Assembly (NCBI RefSeq): GCF_022829385.1 | Contig: NZ_JAKSXX010000190.1 | Coordinates: forward strand, 1 to 64,000 | Direction: 5' to 3' | Length of the DNA: 64,000 nucleotides | Source: Methylobacterium sp. J-070 | GTDB taxonomy: Bacteria > Pseudomonadota > Alphaproteobacteria > Rhizobiales > Beijerinckiaceae | Shown: piece by piece, positions 7,864-17,430 of the stretch | Position numbering within the stretch: position 1 is the stretch's first letter | Layout: each line of letters starts with the position of its first letter | Position numbers and translations under genes: made by a program | The notes under the pieces: model-generated | Told to the model about the DNA's origin: nothing | The model's database searches: none | What the model saw: only the letters and a program-made list of their open reading frames with translations

Positions 7864-9222
7864 TCATGCGGACGTCCGGTCGCGGCCTCGCGCCTCCCCG
7901 GTCTCCCGGGGATGGCCGACGCGGCTGGCCAGCACGCGGGCGACCCGATGGCCGGCCATCTCGGTGACCTGGATGTGCCAGCCCTGCACCTCGAAGCCGT
8001 CGCCCACCGTGGGGATTCGCCCGAGCCGATGGATGACGAACCCGGCCATCGTGGTGAACTCGTCGCCGTCCGGCCCGTGCTCGATCCCCAGGCGATCCAG
8101 CGCCTCGACCGCCGGCATCATGCCGTCGAGCGACAGGGCGCCGTCCGGGCGCTCGATCACCGCCGGATCGTCGCCCGCCTCCGGGATCTGCCCCGCGATG
8201 GCCTCCAGCAGGTCCATCGGCGTGACGATGCCTTCCAGGCTCCCGTACTCGTCGACGACCACCGCCAGCCGCACGGACTCGCGCTGGAAGATCTCCAGCA
8301 GGCCGAGGATCGAGAGCCCCTCGTGCACGACGGTGGGCGGCTGCAGGGCGGCCGCCACGTCGATGCCGCCGCCGTCGAGGATCTGGTTGAGCAGGTCCTG
8401 CTTGGTCACGACGCCGACCACCTCGTCGATCATGCCCCGGCTCACCACCATCCGGGCGTGGTCGCACGCGCGGATGGCCGCGTGAACGGTGCCCGCCTCG
8501 CCGTCGAGGTCGATCCACTCGACGCTGCGGCGCGGGGTCATGATGTCCCGCGCCCGGCGCTCGCCGATCGCGAAGATCCGCTCGACGGCCTCCTGTTGGG
8601 CCTCCTTGATCAGGCCGGCCTCCTGGCTCGCCTGCACCAGCAGCTTCAGCTCGGCCGTCGAGTGCTGCGCGCCCTCGCCGTGGCCGGGCTGCAGGCCGAG
8701 CAGGCGCAGCACGCGGTTGCCGAGGCCGTTCAGGAGGTTCGTGGCCGGCCGGAACACGAACAGGAACAGGCCTAAGGGCCGCACCACCGCCAGGGCGGTG
8801 CGCTCGCTGCGCTGGAGCGCGAGGCTCTTGGGCGCCAGCTCGCCCAGGACGATGTGCAGGGTCGTGATGACGGTGAAGGCCGCCGCGACGGCGATGCTGT
8901 GCGCCGCCGCCGTCTCGAACGGTGCCGGCAGCCACGCCACGGCCGGTTCGATCAGGTGGGCGAGGGCCGGCTCGCCGATCCAGCCGAGCGCCAGCGACGC
9001 GAGGGTGATGCCGAGCTGGGTGGCGGCGAGGTAGGAATCGAGCTGGTCCGTCGCGCGCTGCAGCGCGGTGGCGTTCATGCGTCCGTCGGCGACCAGCTCG
9101 GCCACGCGGCTGCGGCGCACCGAGACCAGCGCGAATTCCGCCGCCACGAAGAAGCCGTTGGCGAGGACCAGGGCGAGGACGGCGGTCAGTCCGACGGCGG
9201 TCGACCACGCTTCGTCGGACAT
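7864..9222 (-). CDS. CNNM/CBS-domain membrane protein (HlyC/CorC, UPF0053 family)
   Basis: 452 aa. The N-terminal CNNM domain (about residues 1-200) has four hydrophobic segments, beginning VGLTAVLALVLANGFFVAAEFALV and including the family's VLGELAPKSLALQ. A CBS pair follows (about 215-335: RDIMTPRRSVEWI, VVDEYGSLEGIVTPMDLLEAI). A C-terminal CorC_HlyC domain (about 355-440, FTTMAGFVIHRLGRIP) closes the protein. Members act in the inner membrane in Mg2+/Co2+ homeostasis or efflux; the older name hemolysin is misleading. Length is normal. It stands alone, with a 436-base gap from katG. Confidence 0.9.
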   Translation of the reverse strand: MSDEAWSTAVGLTAVLALVLANGFFVAAEFALVSVRRSRVAELVADGRMNATALQRATDQLDSYLAATQLGITLASLALGWIGEPALAHLIEPAVAWLPAPFETAAAHSIAVAAAFTVITTLHIVLGELAPKSLALQRSERTALAVVRPLGLFLFVFRPATNLLNGLGNRVLRLLGLQPGHGEGAQHSTAELKLLVQASQEAGLIKEAQQEAVERIFAIGERRARDIMTPRRSVEWIDLDGEAGTVHAAIRACDHARMVVSRGMIDEVVGVVTKQDLLNQILDGGGIDVAAALQPPTVVHEGLSILGLLEIFQRESVRLAVVVDEYGSLEGIVTPMDLLEAIAGQIPEAGDDPAVIERPDGALSLDGMMPAVEALDRLGIEHGPDGDEFTTMAGFVIHRLGRIPTVGDGFEVQGWHIQVTEMAGHRVARVLASRVGHPRETGEARGRDRTSA

Positions 9223-9658
9223 GGGGGTGCTGCTCCGGGACAGGGTCGGGTGCGTCGGCGGTCCGGCGCACGGGTCTCCCGGATAAACGTGCGGGCGGGC
9301 GGCTCCAACGTCGTCCTGTTCGTCAGGGCGACCGGGGCGACTTGACGGTTCCGGATGACGGGCCGCGCGACGGGGCCGCGGGCGGCGCGCGCCGCTCGGG
9401 AGGGGGCCTTCGCCCGCGCCGGTGGCGCGGGCCGATCCGGCCGATCGGCCGGCCGCGATCAGGGGCGGCGGCCGGCCCGCATCGGAGGGCGGCGCGGAGC
9501 TCCGCGAGACCCGGTTCGCCGGGGGTCGTCCCCCCGCGGCGATCGTGCGGCGGGCACCGAGACCGGGCCTTCGTCCGGGCGGCGGGGCGCGGTCCGGGGC
9601 CCGGCATGGGGCGGCCCGGAACGGCCCGGGCCAAGCATTGCCGGCCCGGGCCCGCCGG
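9223..9658. other. Intergenic region between katG and the CNNM gene
   Basis: No credible gene. It is extremely GC-rich with many short GGCC palindromes. It holds the probable katG terminator at 9623-9652 and the upstream region of the CNNM gene (start 9222). No clear promoter could be placed. Confidence 0.5.
9623..9652 (-). terminator. Possible katG terminator hairpin
   Basis: Two copies of the self-complementary GGCCCGGGCC (9623-9632 and 9643-9652) flank a 10-base loop, a few bases past the katG stop on the minus strand. No T tract follows, so an intrinsic terminator is only a possibility. Confidence 0.4.
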
Positions 9659-11980
9659 TCAGGCCGCCATGGGCGCGTAGCGCCGGTGGCCCTTCACGTC
9701 GAAGCGGTCGAGCATCATGACCTTGTCCCAGACCCTGACGAAGTCCGCCACGAACCGCCGGTGGCCGTCGCTGCCCGCGTAGGCGTCGGCGATCGACCGC
9801 AGCTGCGCGTTCGCCCCGAAGACGAGGTCGTCGCGCGTGGCCTCGAAGCGGGTTTGCCCGCTCGCGCGGTCCTTGAGCACGAAGGTCATCGCCTCCGCGT
9901 CCGCCTTCTCCCAGACGAGGTCGGTGTCGGTCAGCGCGCGGAAGAAGTCCGTCGTCAGCACGCCGACGCGGTCGGTGAACACGCCGCGCTTCGACCCGTC
10001 GTGGTTGGCGTTCAGCACGCGCAGGCCCCCGGTCAGGACGACCCATTCCGGGGCGGTCAGCGTCATCAGGTTGGCCTTGTCGAGGAACAGCTCCTCCGGC
10101 GAGACGCTGCGGGTCATCCGCCCGAACCCGTCGTCGACGTAGTTGCGGAAGCCGTCCACGACCGGCTTCAGCCACGTGAACATCTCGATGTCGGTCAGGT
10201 CCTGCGTGGTGTCGACCCGGCCCGGCGTGAACGGCACCGCGACGGCGACACCGGCATCCCGGGCCGCCGTCTCCACGGCGACGCAGCCGCCGAGCACGAT
10301 GAGGTCGGCGAGGGAGACCCGCATTCCGTCGCCGCGCCCGTCGTTGAACGTCGCCATCACGCCGCGCAGGGCCTCGACCACCGGCGCGGCGCGGCGGTTG
10401 ACGGTCCAGTCCTTCTGGGGGGCGAGGGCGAGGCGGCCACCGTTGGCGCCGCCGCGCTTGTCGCTGTCGCGATAGGTCGAGGCCGCCGAGAAGGCCGTGA
10501 AGGCCAGGTCGGAGACCGACAGGCCCGTCGCGGCGATCGCCTGCTTGAGCGCGGCGATCTCGGCGTCACCGACCGGCGCGTAGGCCGCGTCGGGGAGCGG
10601 GTCCTGCCACAGCAGCCCGTCCTCGATCGTCACCTCCGGGCCGAGATAGCGGTGCTTCGGCCCCATGTCGCGGTGCGTGAGCTTGTACCACGCCTTGGAG
10701 AAGGCCTGGGTGAAGGCGTCGAAGTCGCCGAGGAACTTCTCGCAGACCTTGCGGTAGGCCGGATCGACCTTCAGGGCGATGTCGGAGGTCATCATCATGA
10801 GGGGATGCGTCTGGCCCTCGACATGGGCGTCGGGGGTCCGGGGCGCGTTCGGGTCCTTCGGCGTCCACTGAAGCGCGCCCGCCGGGCTCCTGGTCTGCTC
10901 CCAGTCGAACCGGAAGAGGTTCTCCAGGTAGGCGTTGTCCCACTTCGTCGGGTCGGGGGTCCAGCTGCCCTCGATGCCGTTGGTCATCGTGTCCTTGCCG
11001 GCGCCGGTCCCCTTCGGGTTGTGCCAGCCCAGCCCCATCGCCTCCATGGGCGCCATCTCGGGCGGCGGCCCGATCTCCTTGGCCGGGGTCATGCCGTGGC
11101 TCTTACCGAAGGCGTGGCCGCCCGCGATCAGCGCCACCGTCTCCTCGTCGTTCATCGCCATGCGGGTGAAGGTGATCCGGATGTCCCGGGCCGACGCCAG
11201 GGGGTCGCCGCTGGCGTAGGGCCCCTCCGGGTTGACGTAGATGAGCGACTGATGGGAGGCCGCAAGCGGGTTCTCCAGGTCGTAATCGGCGTCGCCGTTC
11301 CGGCCCCGCCAGCGCTTGTCGCGGTTGACCATGTCGTCGAAGCTCGACACCGTCCCCATGTCGACGAACTCGGGCCCCCAGTAGGTGGCATCGTCCGCCT
11401 CCCAGGCGTCGAGCCGCCCGCCGGCGAAGCCGTAGGTCGGCAGGCCCATGATCTCCAGGGCGCAATTGCCCGTCAGGACCATGAGGTCGGCCCAGGACAG
11501 GGCGTTGCCGTATTTGTGCTTGATCGGTTGCAGGAGGCGACGCGACTTGTCGGTGTTGCCGTTGTCCCACCAGCTCGAGATCGGCGCGAAGCGCTGCATG
11601 CCGGTGCCGGCGCCGCCGCGCCCGTCCGCGATTCGGTAGGTGCCGGCCGAGTGCCAGGCCATGCGGATCATCTGCGGGCCGTAATTGCCGTAGTCGGACG
11701 GCCACCACGCGACCGACGAGGTCAGGAACTGCTTGATGTCGCGCTTGAGCGCGTCGAGATCGATCCTGTTGAACTCGGCGGCGTAGTCGAAATCGGGACC
11801 CAGGGGATCGGCCGCCAGCCCGTTCTGGTGCAGCAGTTCGACCCTCAGGCGGTGGGGATACCAGTTCTCCAGCGTCGGCCGGTCTCCGAGGGCGCCGCCG
11901 ATCCGATCGCCGCCGAACGGGCATTGGCCCGCCATCTTGAACGTGGTCGTGTCGGTCTTGTCGATCATCATCTCGTTCAT
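9659..11980 (-). CDS. katG: Catalase-peroxidase KatG
   Basis: Bifunctional haem catalase/peroxidase that removes H2O2 in the cytosol; 773 aa, slightly above the usual 720-750. The distal site [11 protein letters not shown] (Arg-Trp-His, about residues 105-109) is intact. So is the proximal His in [11 protein letters not shown] (about 290). The Met-Tyr-Trp cross-link residues are all present: Trp of MAWH, Tyr of LIYVNPEGP, and the first Met of MAMNDEETV. The C-terminal non-haem repeat domain (from about 440) is complete. AGGAGGGGACTTCG precedes the start. The gene is monocistronic. A strong hairpin at 12041-12081 lies upstream. No oxyR-type gene is adjacent. Confidence 0.97.
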   Translation of the reverse strand: MNEMMIDKTDTTTFKMAGQCPFGGDRIGGALGDRPTLENWYPHRLRVELLHQNGLAADPLGPDFDYAAEFNRIDLDALKRDIKQFLTSSVAWWPSDYGNYGPQMIRMAWHSAGTYRIADGRGGAGTGMQRFAPISSWWDNGNTDKSRRLLQPIKHKYGNALSWADLMVLTGNCALEIMGLPTYGFAGGRLDAWEADDATYWGPEFVDMGTVSSFDDMVNRDKRWRGRNGDADYDLENPLAASHQSLIYVNPEGPYASGDPLASARDIRITFTRMAMNDEETVALIAGGHAFGKSHGMTPAKEIGPPPEMAPMEAMGLGWHNPKGTGAGKDTMTNGIEGSWTPDPTKWDNAYLENLFRFDWEQTRSPAGALQWTPKDPNAPRTPDAHVEGQTHPLMMMTSDIALKVDPAYRKVCEKFLGDFDAFTQAFSKAWYKLTHRDMGPKHRYLGPEVTIEDGLLWQDPLPDAAYAPVGDAEIAALKQAIAATGLSVSDLAFTAFSAASTYRDSDKRGGANGGRLALAPQKDWTVNRRAAPVVEALRGVMATFNDGRGDGMRVSLADLIVLGGCVAVETAARDAGVAVAVPFTPGRVDTTQDLTDIEMFTWLKPVVDGFRNYVDDGFGRMTRSVSPEELFLDKANLMTLTAPEWVVLTGGLRVLNANHDGSKRGVFTDRVGVLTTDFFRALTDTDLVWEKADAEAMTFVLKDRASGQTRFEATRDDLVFGANAQLRSIADAYAGSDGHRRFVADFVRVWDKVMMLDRFDVKGHRRYAPMAA

Positions 11981-12557
11981 CGAAGTCCCCTCCTGGACGT
12001 GAAGCCGATGTCACGCGGAGGATGGCGCCGCCAACCTCTTCGCCTGCACCGGTCGCCGACGACGGCGGACCGGTGCAGGCGGTCTCTCACCTTGGGGAGC
12101 ACTTCCCGTCGGGCTCGAAGCCATCGGCGACATTAGGCGCCGGACATCGGAATCAAGAGCCTGCCGATTGCCGCAGGCGTGGCCGTAAGCGGCGCGGCGC
12201 GCCGGCGGGCCGGCGCGTCGGGTCGTGAGGGCGGCGGCGGCAGGCCCCGGGATCGACAGGAGAAAGGCCGCCACCGGGTGCGCGTCCCGCGACCTCAGCG
12301 TTCGGCCGAGCCCGTGCGGGATATCGCGTGACTGTGATCGCCCGCGGGACAGCTCCGGTCGGGCCGTACCGCGCCGGGCGAAGGCCCGCCGCGTCCCCGA
12401 AATCCCGATCTGGGACGGCCGAGGCCCTTGCCCGCTTGGCCTGCCGCTTGCTCTTTTTAACCGCCGGATGCTGTCGTTCGATCCGTCCGACGCGACGTTT
12501 CAGGGGGCGGTCATCGGCGTGGATCGCGCGTGTCCGCGCGGAACGGCCGCGAGCACG
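11981..12557. other. Divergent intergenic region, katG / GH-A hydrolase
   Basis: 577 bases with no credible coding frame. It holds the katG leader and a 14-bp inverted repeat (12041-12081). The rest is the upstream region of the secreted hydrolase, including a T-rich patch (CTCTTTTTAACC near 12450) that could be promoter DNA. Confidence 0.5.
12041..12081 (-). promoter_or_regulatory. Perfect 14-bp inverted repeat ahead of katG
   Basis: CGCCTGCACCGGTC (12041-12054) and its exact reverse complement (12068-12081) flank a 13-base loop, 61 bases upstream of the katG start. It could be an operator, a 5' leader hairpin or an upstream terminator. No T tract follows on either strand, which argues against the last. 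Confidence 0.6.
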
Positions 12558-13904
12558 ATGACCTTCGACCGCCGACTGATCCTGCAGGGTTTGGCCGCGA
12601 CGACCGCCGCGACGGCGGCGGGTCTGTCGGCCGGCCTGTCGGACACGCCCGAGGACCGTCGCATCCACGGCGATGTTTCGTGGCAGGCGGCCGATTTCGT
12701 CGGCCGCATCGGGGTCAACGTGCATCTGGCCCAGAAGGGTACGGTGTACGACACGTATTTCGAGAGCTCCATCCTCCGGGCCATCGAGGATCTCTCGGTC
12801 AAGCAGATACGGCAGGGTGTCTATACGCCGACGCCCGGCGTCACCGATGTCCTGTACGCGCGCATGCGCGATCTGGCGCGGCTGGGTTGCCGGTTCTCGG
12901 CGGTCTGCAACGATCCGAGCGATCGGTATGTCACGACGCCGCCCTCGGCGCTTCCGCGGATCTACGAGCTGTGCGGGGGCGCGATCGACATCGTCGAAGG
13001 GGGAAACGAGCCCGCGCTCCTCGCGGACCCGGCACGCAACCCGACCCTGTCGTGGCTCCATCAGCGCGCGCTTCACGAGACGGTCCGTCGCGACCTGTCG
13101 GGAACGGGGATCGCGGTGGCCTCACCGAGCTACGTGCAGGGCAACATCGCCCTGGCGAGGCCGCTGGCGGGGTTCGTGGAGCGGTCCAATCTCCACCCCT
13201 ATCCCGGCATGGAACATCCCGAGACCGCGGGGCCCGGGCGCCTGGGCGGCTTCCGCGAGGCGATGAGACCGGTCTGCGGCCCGGTCGAGAGCATCGTCAC
13301 GGAAACCGGCTACCACACGGCGCTCGCGACCGAGTCGGCCCACCTCCCGGTCTCCGAAGCGATCCGGGCGCGCTACACGCCGCGGCTGCTGCTGTTCGCC
13401 TACCTGGCGGGCATGCGGCGGACCTATCTCTACGAACTCCGCTCCAGCTTCGGCCGCGCCGCCGCCGATCCCGAATCCGCGTTCGGGCTGCTGACCCATG
13501 AGGGCGAGCCGACGGCGACGTACCGGGCCGTCGGGCGCCTCATCGCCCTCTTCGCCGACCCGCGCGGACCGGCCGGGACCCCGGCGCGGGAGCGGGCCGA
13601 CCCGCGGCGGATCGCGACGGTCGGAGACCATCGGGACGTTCACGGCGCCTGTTTCCGGCGCGGGGACGGAGCGGTCCTGCTGCCGCTGTGGCTCGGCCTT
13701 TCCGGCTGGGACTGGCGGACGAAGACCGCGGTGACGCCCGTCGCCCGCCGCCTCCGGCTGGAGGACGCGGACCGGAGGAACGCGGTCACCGCGCATCGCT
13801 TCGATGACGCGGGCGGCGTCCGGGCCGAGGCGGTGGCGCTCCACGAAGGGATCGGCACGATCGAGATCTCCGATCGCCTGACCGTGCTGGAATTCGCCGC
13901 CTGA
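12558..13904 (+). CDS. Secreted glycoside hydrolase-like protein (clan GH-A fold)
   Basis: 448 aa. A twin-arginine-like signal is visible at the start (MTFDRRLILQGLAATTAATA), so export to the periplasm is likely. The rest fits a TIM-barrel hydrolase of clan GH-A: DIVEGGNEPALL holds the Asn-Glu pair of the acid/base, and VESIVTETGYHT carries a Glu suited as nucleophile about 105 residues later. NLHPYPG and RTYLYELRSS add typical barrel loops. The exact GH family and substrate are not determined. The frame is open from 12225, but the ATG at 12558 is chosen because the signal peptide starts there. An acyltransferase gene follows on the same strand, so a role in surface or secreted polysaccharide is plausible. 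Confidence 0.75.
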   Translation: MTFDRRLILQGLAATTAATAAGLSAGLSDTPEDRRIHGDVSWQAADFVGRIGVNVHLAQKGTVYDTYFESSILRAIEDLSVKQIRQGVYTPTPGVTDVLYARMRDLARLGCRFSAVCNDPSDRYVTTPPSALPRIYELCGGAIDIVEGGNEPALLADPARNPTLSWLHQRALHETVRRDLSGTGIAVASPSYVQGNIALARPLAGFVERSNLHPYPGMEHPETAGPGRLGGFREAMRPVCGPVESIVTETGYHTALATESAHLPVSEAIRARYTPRLLLFAYLAGMRRTYLYELRSSFGRAAADPESAFGLLTHEGEPTATYRAVGRLIALFADPRGPAGTPARERADPRRIATVGDHRDVHGACFRRGDGAVLLPLWLGLSGWDWRTKTAVTPVARRLRLEDADRRNAVTAHRFDDAGGVRAEAVALHEGIGTIEISDRLTVLEFAA

Positions 13905-14046
13905 GGCGCGCCGCGGCGGCGCCATCAACAGGACGACACCGACGTAAACCTTAACGATCTCTATCGATTGCTGATGTCCGGCGCGATTACTATTCTCGCA
14001 CGACTTCGCCGGCCTTCCAGGCGGTGACGCCCTGCGGCTTCAACCG

Positions 14047-15297
14047 ATGAGTCCGTCCGCTATGCCACCGCTCGGGTTGATCGCCGACCGCGTCCAGAGC
14101 TTCGTCCCGGTGATCGGCCGCCGGTCCGCGCGCGCGGGGGCGCCCAGCCTGGCCGAACGCCTGGCGGCCCATCAGGGCATCGGGCCGGGATTCCACTTCC
14201 TGCGCCATGCCCTCTCGGCCGTCATTCTCGCCCACCATTGCCGCGTGGCGGTCCTCGGTGCGGCCGGACCGGCCGCGGAAGCCCTCGGCGGCGCGGGCGC
14301 GACCGCGTCGGTGACGGGCCACGGCCCGTTCATGGGCGGGTTCCTCCAGCCGGCGCTGTTCGCCCTGGTCGGCATGTTCTTCGCGCTCAGCGGCTTCCTC
14401 ATCGCCGGAAGCGCGCTGCGGACCGGCAAGGTCGGCCCGTTCCTGGCGAACCGGTGCCTGCGCATCGTTCCCGCCCTGACCGTCGAGGTGACGCTCTGCG
14501 CGCTCGTGCTCGGGCCGATCTTCACCACGCTGCCGCTCGGACAGTACCTCTCCGATCCGATGCTGGCCCGATATTTCGGCAACATCGTCGGGCACGTGGC
14601 GTTCGAGCTCCCGGGCGTGTTTCAGACCAATCCCTGGCCGTCCCTCGTCAACGCCAACCTGTGGACGCTGCCGCCCGAGTTCTGGTGCTACCTGATCATG
14701 CTCGGACTGATGGTGAGCGGCGTTCTCGCGGCTCCGGTCCGTTTCACCCTGGCGGTGGCGGCCCTCTCGGCGATCGCGCTCGGCCTCGGCCTGTACGACC
14801 CGACGCACTACACGGTGCGGCACGACAATACCCACTTCACCACGTGGTACATCGTGCTGATGTTCTTCTTCGGCGCGGCGATGTTCCTGAACGCGAAGCG
14901 CGTGATCCTGAGCTTCCCGCTCTTCCTGGCCTGCGGAGCCTTGTATTACGTCCTGATGCTGGGCGACGTCCTCGGGGTCGTGAGCGGGATGCTGCTGACC
15001 TACTGCATGGTCTATCTCGGCATGCAGAGCTTCGCCTGGTTCGACCGGTTGGTGAAGAAGGACCTCTCCTACGGGATCTACCTGTACGGCTTCCCGATCA
15101 CGCAGGCCACCGTCGCGCTGCTGCTCCCGTCCCTGACCGACGTCCCGAGGGGGCTGTGCTTCGCGGTGATCTTCCCCCTGGTGCTGGTCCTGACCGCTTC
15201 CTTCGCGTCGATCTCGTGGGACTACATCGAGAAGCCGGCCCTCAAGCTCCGGCGCTTCCTGGTGCGCGGGCCCCGGCCCGCCTCCGCGGTCGCCTGA
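14047..15297 (+). CDS. Acyltransferase 3 family membrane protein
   Basis: Integral inner-membrane O-acyltransferase (OafA/NodX-like), 416 aa with about ten hydrophobic segments. The family landmarks are visible: FHFLRHALSAVILAHH (Arg and the catalytic-type His), MFFALSGFLIAGSALR (SGFL motif), NRCLRIVPAL, and NLWTLPPEFWCYL (conserved Glu). The last helix is followed by WDYIEKPALKLRR, the usual end. Members transfer acetyl or other acyl groups to extracellular sugars. The gene lies 142 bases after the GH-A-like hydrolase, suggesting a shared glycan target; this is inference. The N-terminal 50 residues before the first helix are longer than average. Confidence 0.88.
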   Translation: MSPSAMPPLGLIADRVQSFVPVIGRRSARAGAPSLAERLAAHQGIGPGFHFLRHALSAVILAHHCRVAVLGAAGPAAEALGGAGATASVTGHGPFMGGFLQPALFALVGMFFALSGFLIAGSALRTGKVGPFLANRCLRIVPALTVEVTLCALVLGPIFTTLPLGQYLSDPMLARYFGNIVGHVAFELPGVFQTNPWPSLVNANLWTLPPEFWCYLIMLGLMVSGVLAAPVRFTLAVAALSAIALGLGLYDPTHYTVRHDNTHFTTWYIVLMFFFGAAMFLNAKRVILSFPLFLACGALYYVLMLGDVLGVVSGMLLTYCMVYLGMQSFAWFDRLVKKDLSYGIYLYGFPITQATVALLLPSLTDVPRGLCFAVIFPLVLVLTASFASISWDYIEKPALKLRRFLVRGPRPASAVA

Positions 15298-15354
15298 GCG
15301 GCCGGCCCGCACCCGGGCGGATCGCGGTCGAACCCGGCCGGGCGGCGAACGCCG

Positions 15355-15516
15355 TCAGGCGGCTTCCTTCCGGGTGACCGCCAGGGCCCAGATGGTCGCC
15401 GGGATCCACCCGATCAGCGTCAGGTGGAGGAGGATGCAGAGGATGCCCTGGATCACCTTCCCGCGCAGGAACATGGCAAGCCATGGGGCGAGGAAGCAGA
15501 TGATGATCATGATCAT
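15355..15516 (-). CDS. Pmp3/YqaE family small membrane protein
   Basis: 53-aa proteolipid-like membrane peptide starting MIMIIICFLAPWLAMFLRGK. Two hydrophobic helices are joined by a short basic loop, then LCILLHLTLIGWIPATIWAL and a charged end (TRKEAA). The FLAPWL...LHLTLIGWIPATIWAL pattern is the family hallmark. Members are induced by salt, cold or dehydration and help stabilise membrane potential. The ATG at 15516 has AAAGGAG nine bases upstream. Confidence 0.9.
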   Translation of the reverse strand: MIMIIICFLAPWLAMFLRGKVIQGILCILLHLTLIGWIPATIWALAVTRKEAA

Positions 15517-15627
15517 GTGTCGAGCGGCTCCTTTGACGCCGACATAGGATCCGAAGGCACCGCGGCCAGGGCACGCGCCCCCGAAAGGGAAGCCGGTCCG
15601 GCGGCGCGGGACCCCACGGAGGCAGGC

Positions 15628-16182
15628 TTACGGGGCACACCCGAGTTGCCGCTCGGCCTCGCGGATCTGCGCCAACCGCTCGCGCTGGCTGGTCGAGAGC
15701 GGGACGTCGGCCTCCTGATCGAACTGGCACCCGTCGTTGCCGAAGGCCCGGACGGCACGCGGCGAGCGGAAGCAGTAGCCGGACACCTTGTAGATCGCGT
15801 TGCGCGCGTACCAGAGATCGTCGCAGGACGCGGCCGCCGGGGGATGGCTCGGCGCGAGGCCGGGAGCCGTGGCGGCCGTCCGGCAGCAGCCGACATACCG
15901 CGCGCTCACCCATCCGGTCTGACCGGACAGCAGCCGGATGTTCACCCAGCCGCCCCGCCGCCCGAGTTCGGTGAACAGGGTGTCGGGGCCGAGCCGCGCG
16001 AGGCGCACCCCCTCGGTGCCGCTCGGGAGGCTGCGCAGGGCCAGGAAGTTGTCGCCGTCGGGATCGAGGCCGACCGGATAGCTGAACGTCTCCTGCTGAA
16101 TCTGGGCCGAGACCGGCCCGCAGCAGACCAGGGCAAGCGCCACGAGGGCGCCCATCCGGCCGCGCGCAATGCACTTCATCAT
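15628..16182 (-). CDS. Secreted SH3-like plus YARHG domain protein
   Basis: 184 aa. It starts with a signal peptide (MMKCIARGRMGALVALALV, cleavage near VSAQ). A bacterial SH3-like domain follows (about residues 40-105: LRSLPSGTEGVRLARLGPD and GGWVNIRLLSGQTGWVSARYV). A YARHG domain follows after that, with CDDLWYARNAIYKVSGYCF, where the namesake YARHG reads YARNA. Paired cysteines (GCC, CDDL, GYCF, GCQF, LGC) suggest disulfides in the periplasm. The function of YARHG proteins is unknown; wall or envelope binding is inferred from the SH3 domain. GGAAGGACGATCG precedes the start. Confidence 0.8.
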   Translation of the reverse strand: MMKCIARGRMGALVALALVCCGPVSAQIQQETFSYPVGLDPDGDNFLALRSLPSGTEGVRLARLGPDTLFTELGRRGGWVNIRLLSGQTGWVSARYVGCCRTAATAPGLAPSHPPAAASCDDLWYARNAIYKVSGYCFRSPRAVRAFGNDGCQFDQEADVPLSTSQRERLAQIREAERQLGCAP

Positions 16183-16211
16183 CGATCGTCCTTCCCCCCA
16201 GAGCGCGCGCG

Positions 16212-17030
16212 TCAGGGCGCGACCGCGTCGCTGCCGAAGCCCCGGGCGTCGAAGATCCTCCGGACGGTCCCGGTCCGCTTGGCCGCCTCCAGCCACGCCG
16301 TCACGTAGGCGAGGGCGGCCGGACGATGCTTCGGTATGGCGACGGCGACCTGCGTCTGCTGGAAGCCGCCGCTGACGATCCGCGAGCCCGGGACCTGCGG
16401 GACGACCGGTCGCAGCGTATCGCGTGAGAGGGCGAAGGCCTCCGCCTCCCCGGCGCGCATCCGATCGACCGCCTCGGCCACTGAGGGGACGGCCACGGGC
16501 TGCGTCCGCTTCAACGTCCGGGCGGCGGCGCGCAGGGTCGTGGTGCCGTCGATCGCCAGGACCCGGATGCCCGGCCGATCCACCTGCGCGACGTCCGTGA
16601 TGCCCGAGGCGCCGCTGGCGAGGTAGGTGCTCTCCAGATCGTAGTACCCCGGCCCGAAATCCAGCACCTGGCGCCGGGTCGCGTCGACCGGCATGAAGCT
16701 CACGTCGATGGTCCCGGCTTGGAGCGCGGCGGCCGCGGCGCCCGAATTTGGGAACAGGGTGACGGCGATCGGCAGTCCCAGTCCGTGTGCGAGGTCGGCA
16801 CTCAGGTCGGCCGTGACGCCTTCGGGCGCCCCGACCTCCGAACGGCCGACGAAGATGAGCCCCGCGGACGGCGCCTCGATCAGGCCGACCCGAAGCGTGC
16901 CGGTCGGCGCCAACGCGGTCTTTGCCGCGGCCTCCTGCGCGGGGCTCGAGAGCGTCATGCTGGCGAGAAGGGCGGCCGCGGCCGGAAGGATGCGGCTGGG
17001 CGATTCGATCCCTCCGCTTCCGCAGTGCAT
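16212..17030 (-). CDS. Periplasmic solute-binding protein, family 3 (amino-acid type), orphan
   Basis: 272 aa. A short signal peptide is present (ILPAAAALLASMTLSSPAQEA). The mature part has the SBP_bac_3 order: TGTLRVGLIEAPSAG at the start, VTADLSADLAHGLGLPI, DVSFMPVDATRRQ, then LDFGPGYYDLESTYLA and VAIPKHRPAALAYV. Such proteins bind polar amino acids or small organic solutes for an ABC importer or a sensor. No permease or ATPase gene is nearby, so it may serve a distant transporter. The ATG at 17030 is chosen over 17141 because the signal peptide starts just after it and GGAG precedes it. It lies 29 bases upstream of the YARHG gene on the same strand and may be cotranscribed. Confidence 0.82.
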   Translation of the reverse strand: MHCGSGGIESPSRILPAAAALLASMTLSSPAQEAAAKTALAPTGTLRVGLIEAPSAGLIFVGRSEVGAPEGVTADLSADLAHGLGLPIAVTLFPNSGAAAAALQAGTIDVSFMPVDATRRQVLDFGPGYYDLESTYLASGASGITDVAQVDRPGIRVLAIDGTTTLRAAARTLKRTQPVAVPSVAEAVDRMRAGEAEAFALSRDTLRPVVPQVPGSRIVSGGFQQTQVAVAIPKHRPAALAYVTAWLEAAKRTGTVRRIFDARGFGSDAVAP

Positions 17031-17430
17031 CCGGAGCAATCTCCGGATTGCATCGCACCGGCCGCTGAGTCGTCGATGGAGATTGGCGCACCAGTCAAAA
17101 CAAAAATGCGAACACCTATGTGATTGAGATTGCGAGATCATTTCAAAAGCTATGCCGCCGTCCGACGCCTCTCAGCCGATAAGCTACCTCACCGAGCCGC
17201 AACCCGTCACTCGAAAACGGATCTTCGGCTTGGCGCCCTTTCCAGTCGTTCAGCCGATCCTATTGCCAACCCGGAAGCAGACATGCAGCACGAACGCCCT
17301 ACAGCTGTGGCACAGGCCTCTGATAACGAGGGCGTCCATATGCTAACCCATCGACCGACATCTCTGACGTGCTGACATTAATGATGCGCTTGATCCACCG
17401 CGAAGCGATCACTTCCAAATCGGGCGCAGA
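17031..17430. other. Intergenic region, AT-richer than average
   Basis: 400 bases between the binding-protein gene start and the GntR gene end. No frame looks coding. The part 17095-17160 is unusually AT-rich for this genome and likely contains the binding-protein promoter. No specific site could be placed. Confidence 0.45.

Noticed and set aside
9422-12136. 904-aa open frame on the plus strand opposite katG
   Set aside because: It is the antisense shadow of katG. Composition is Arg/Gly/Val/His-rich without any domain, and katG on the other strand is certain.
12225-12557. N-terminal extension of the GH-A-like protein
   Set aside because: The extra 111 residues read as low-complexity and precede a clear signal peptide starting at 12558.
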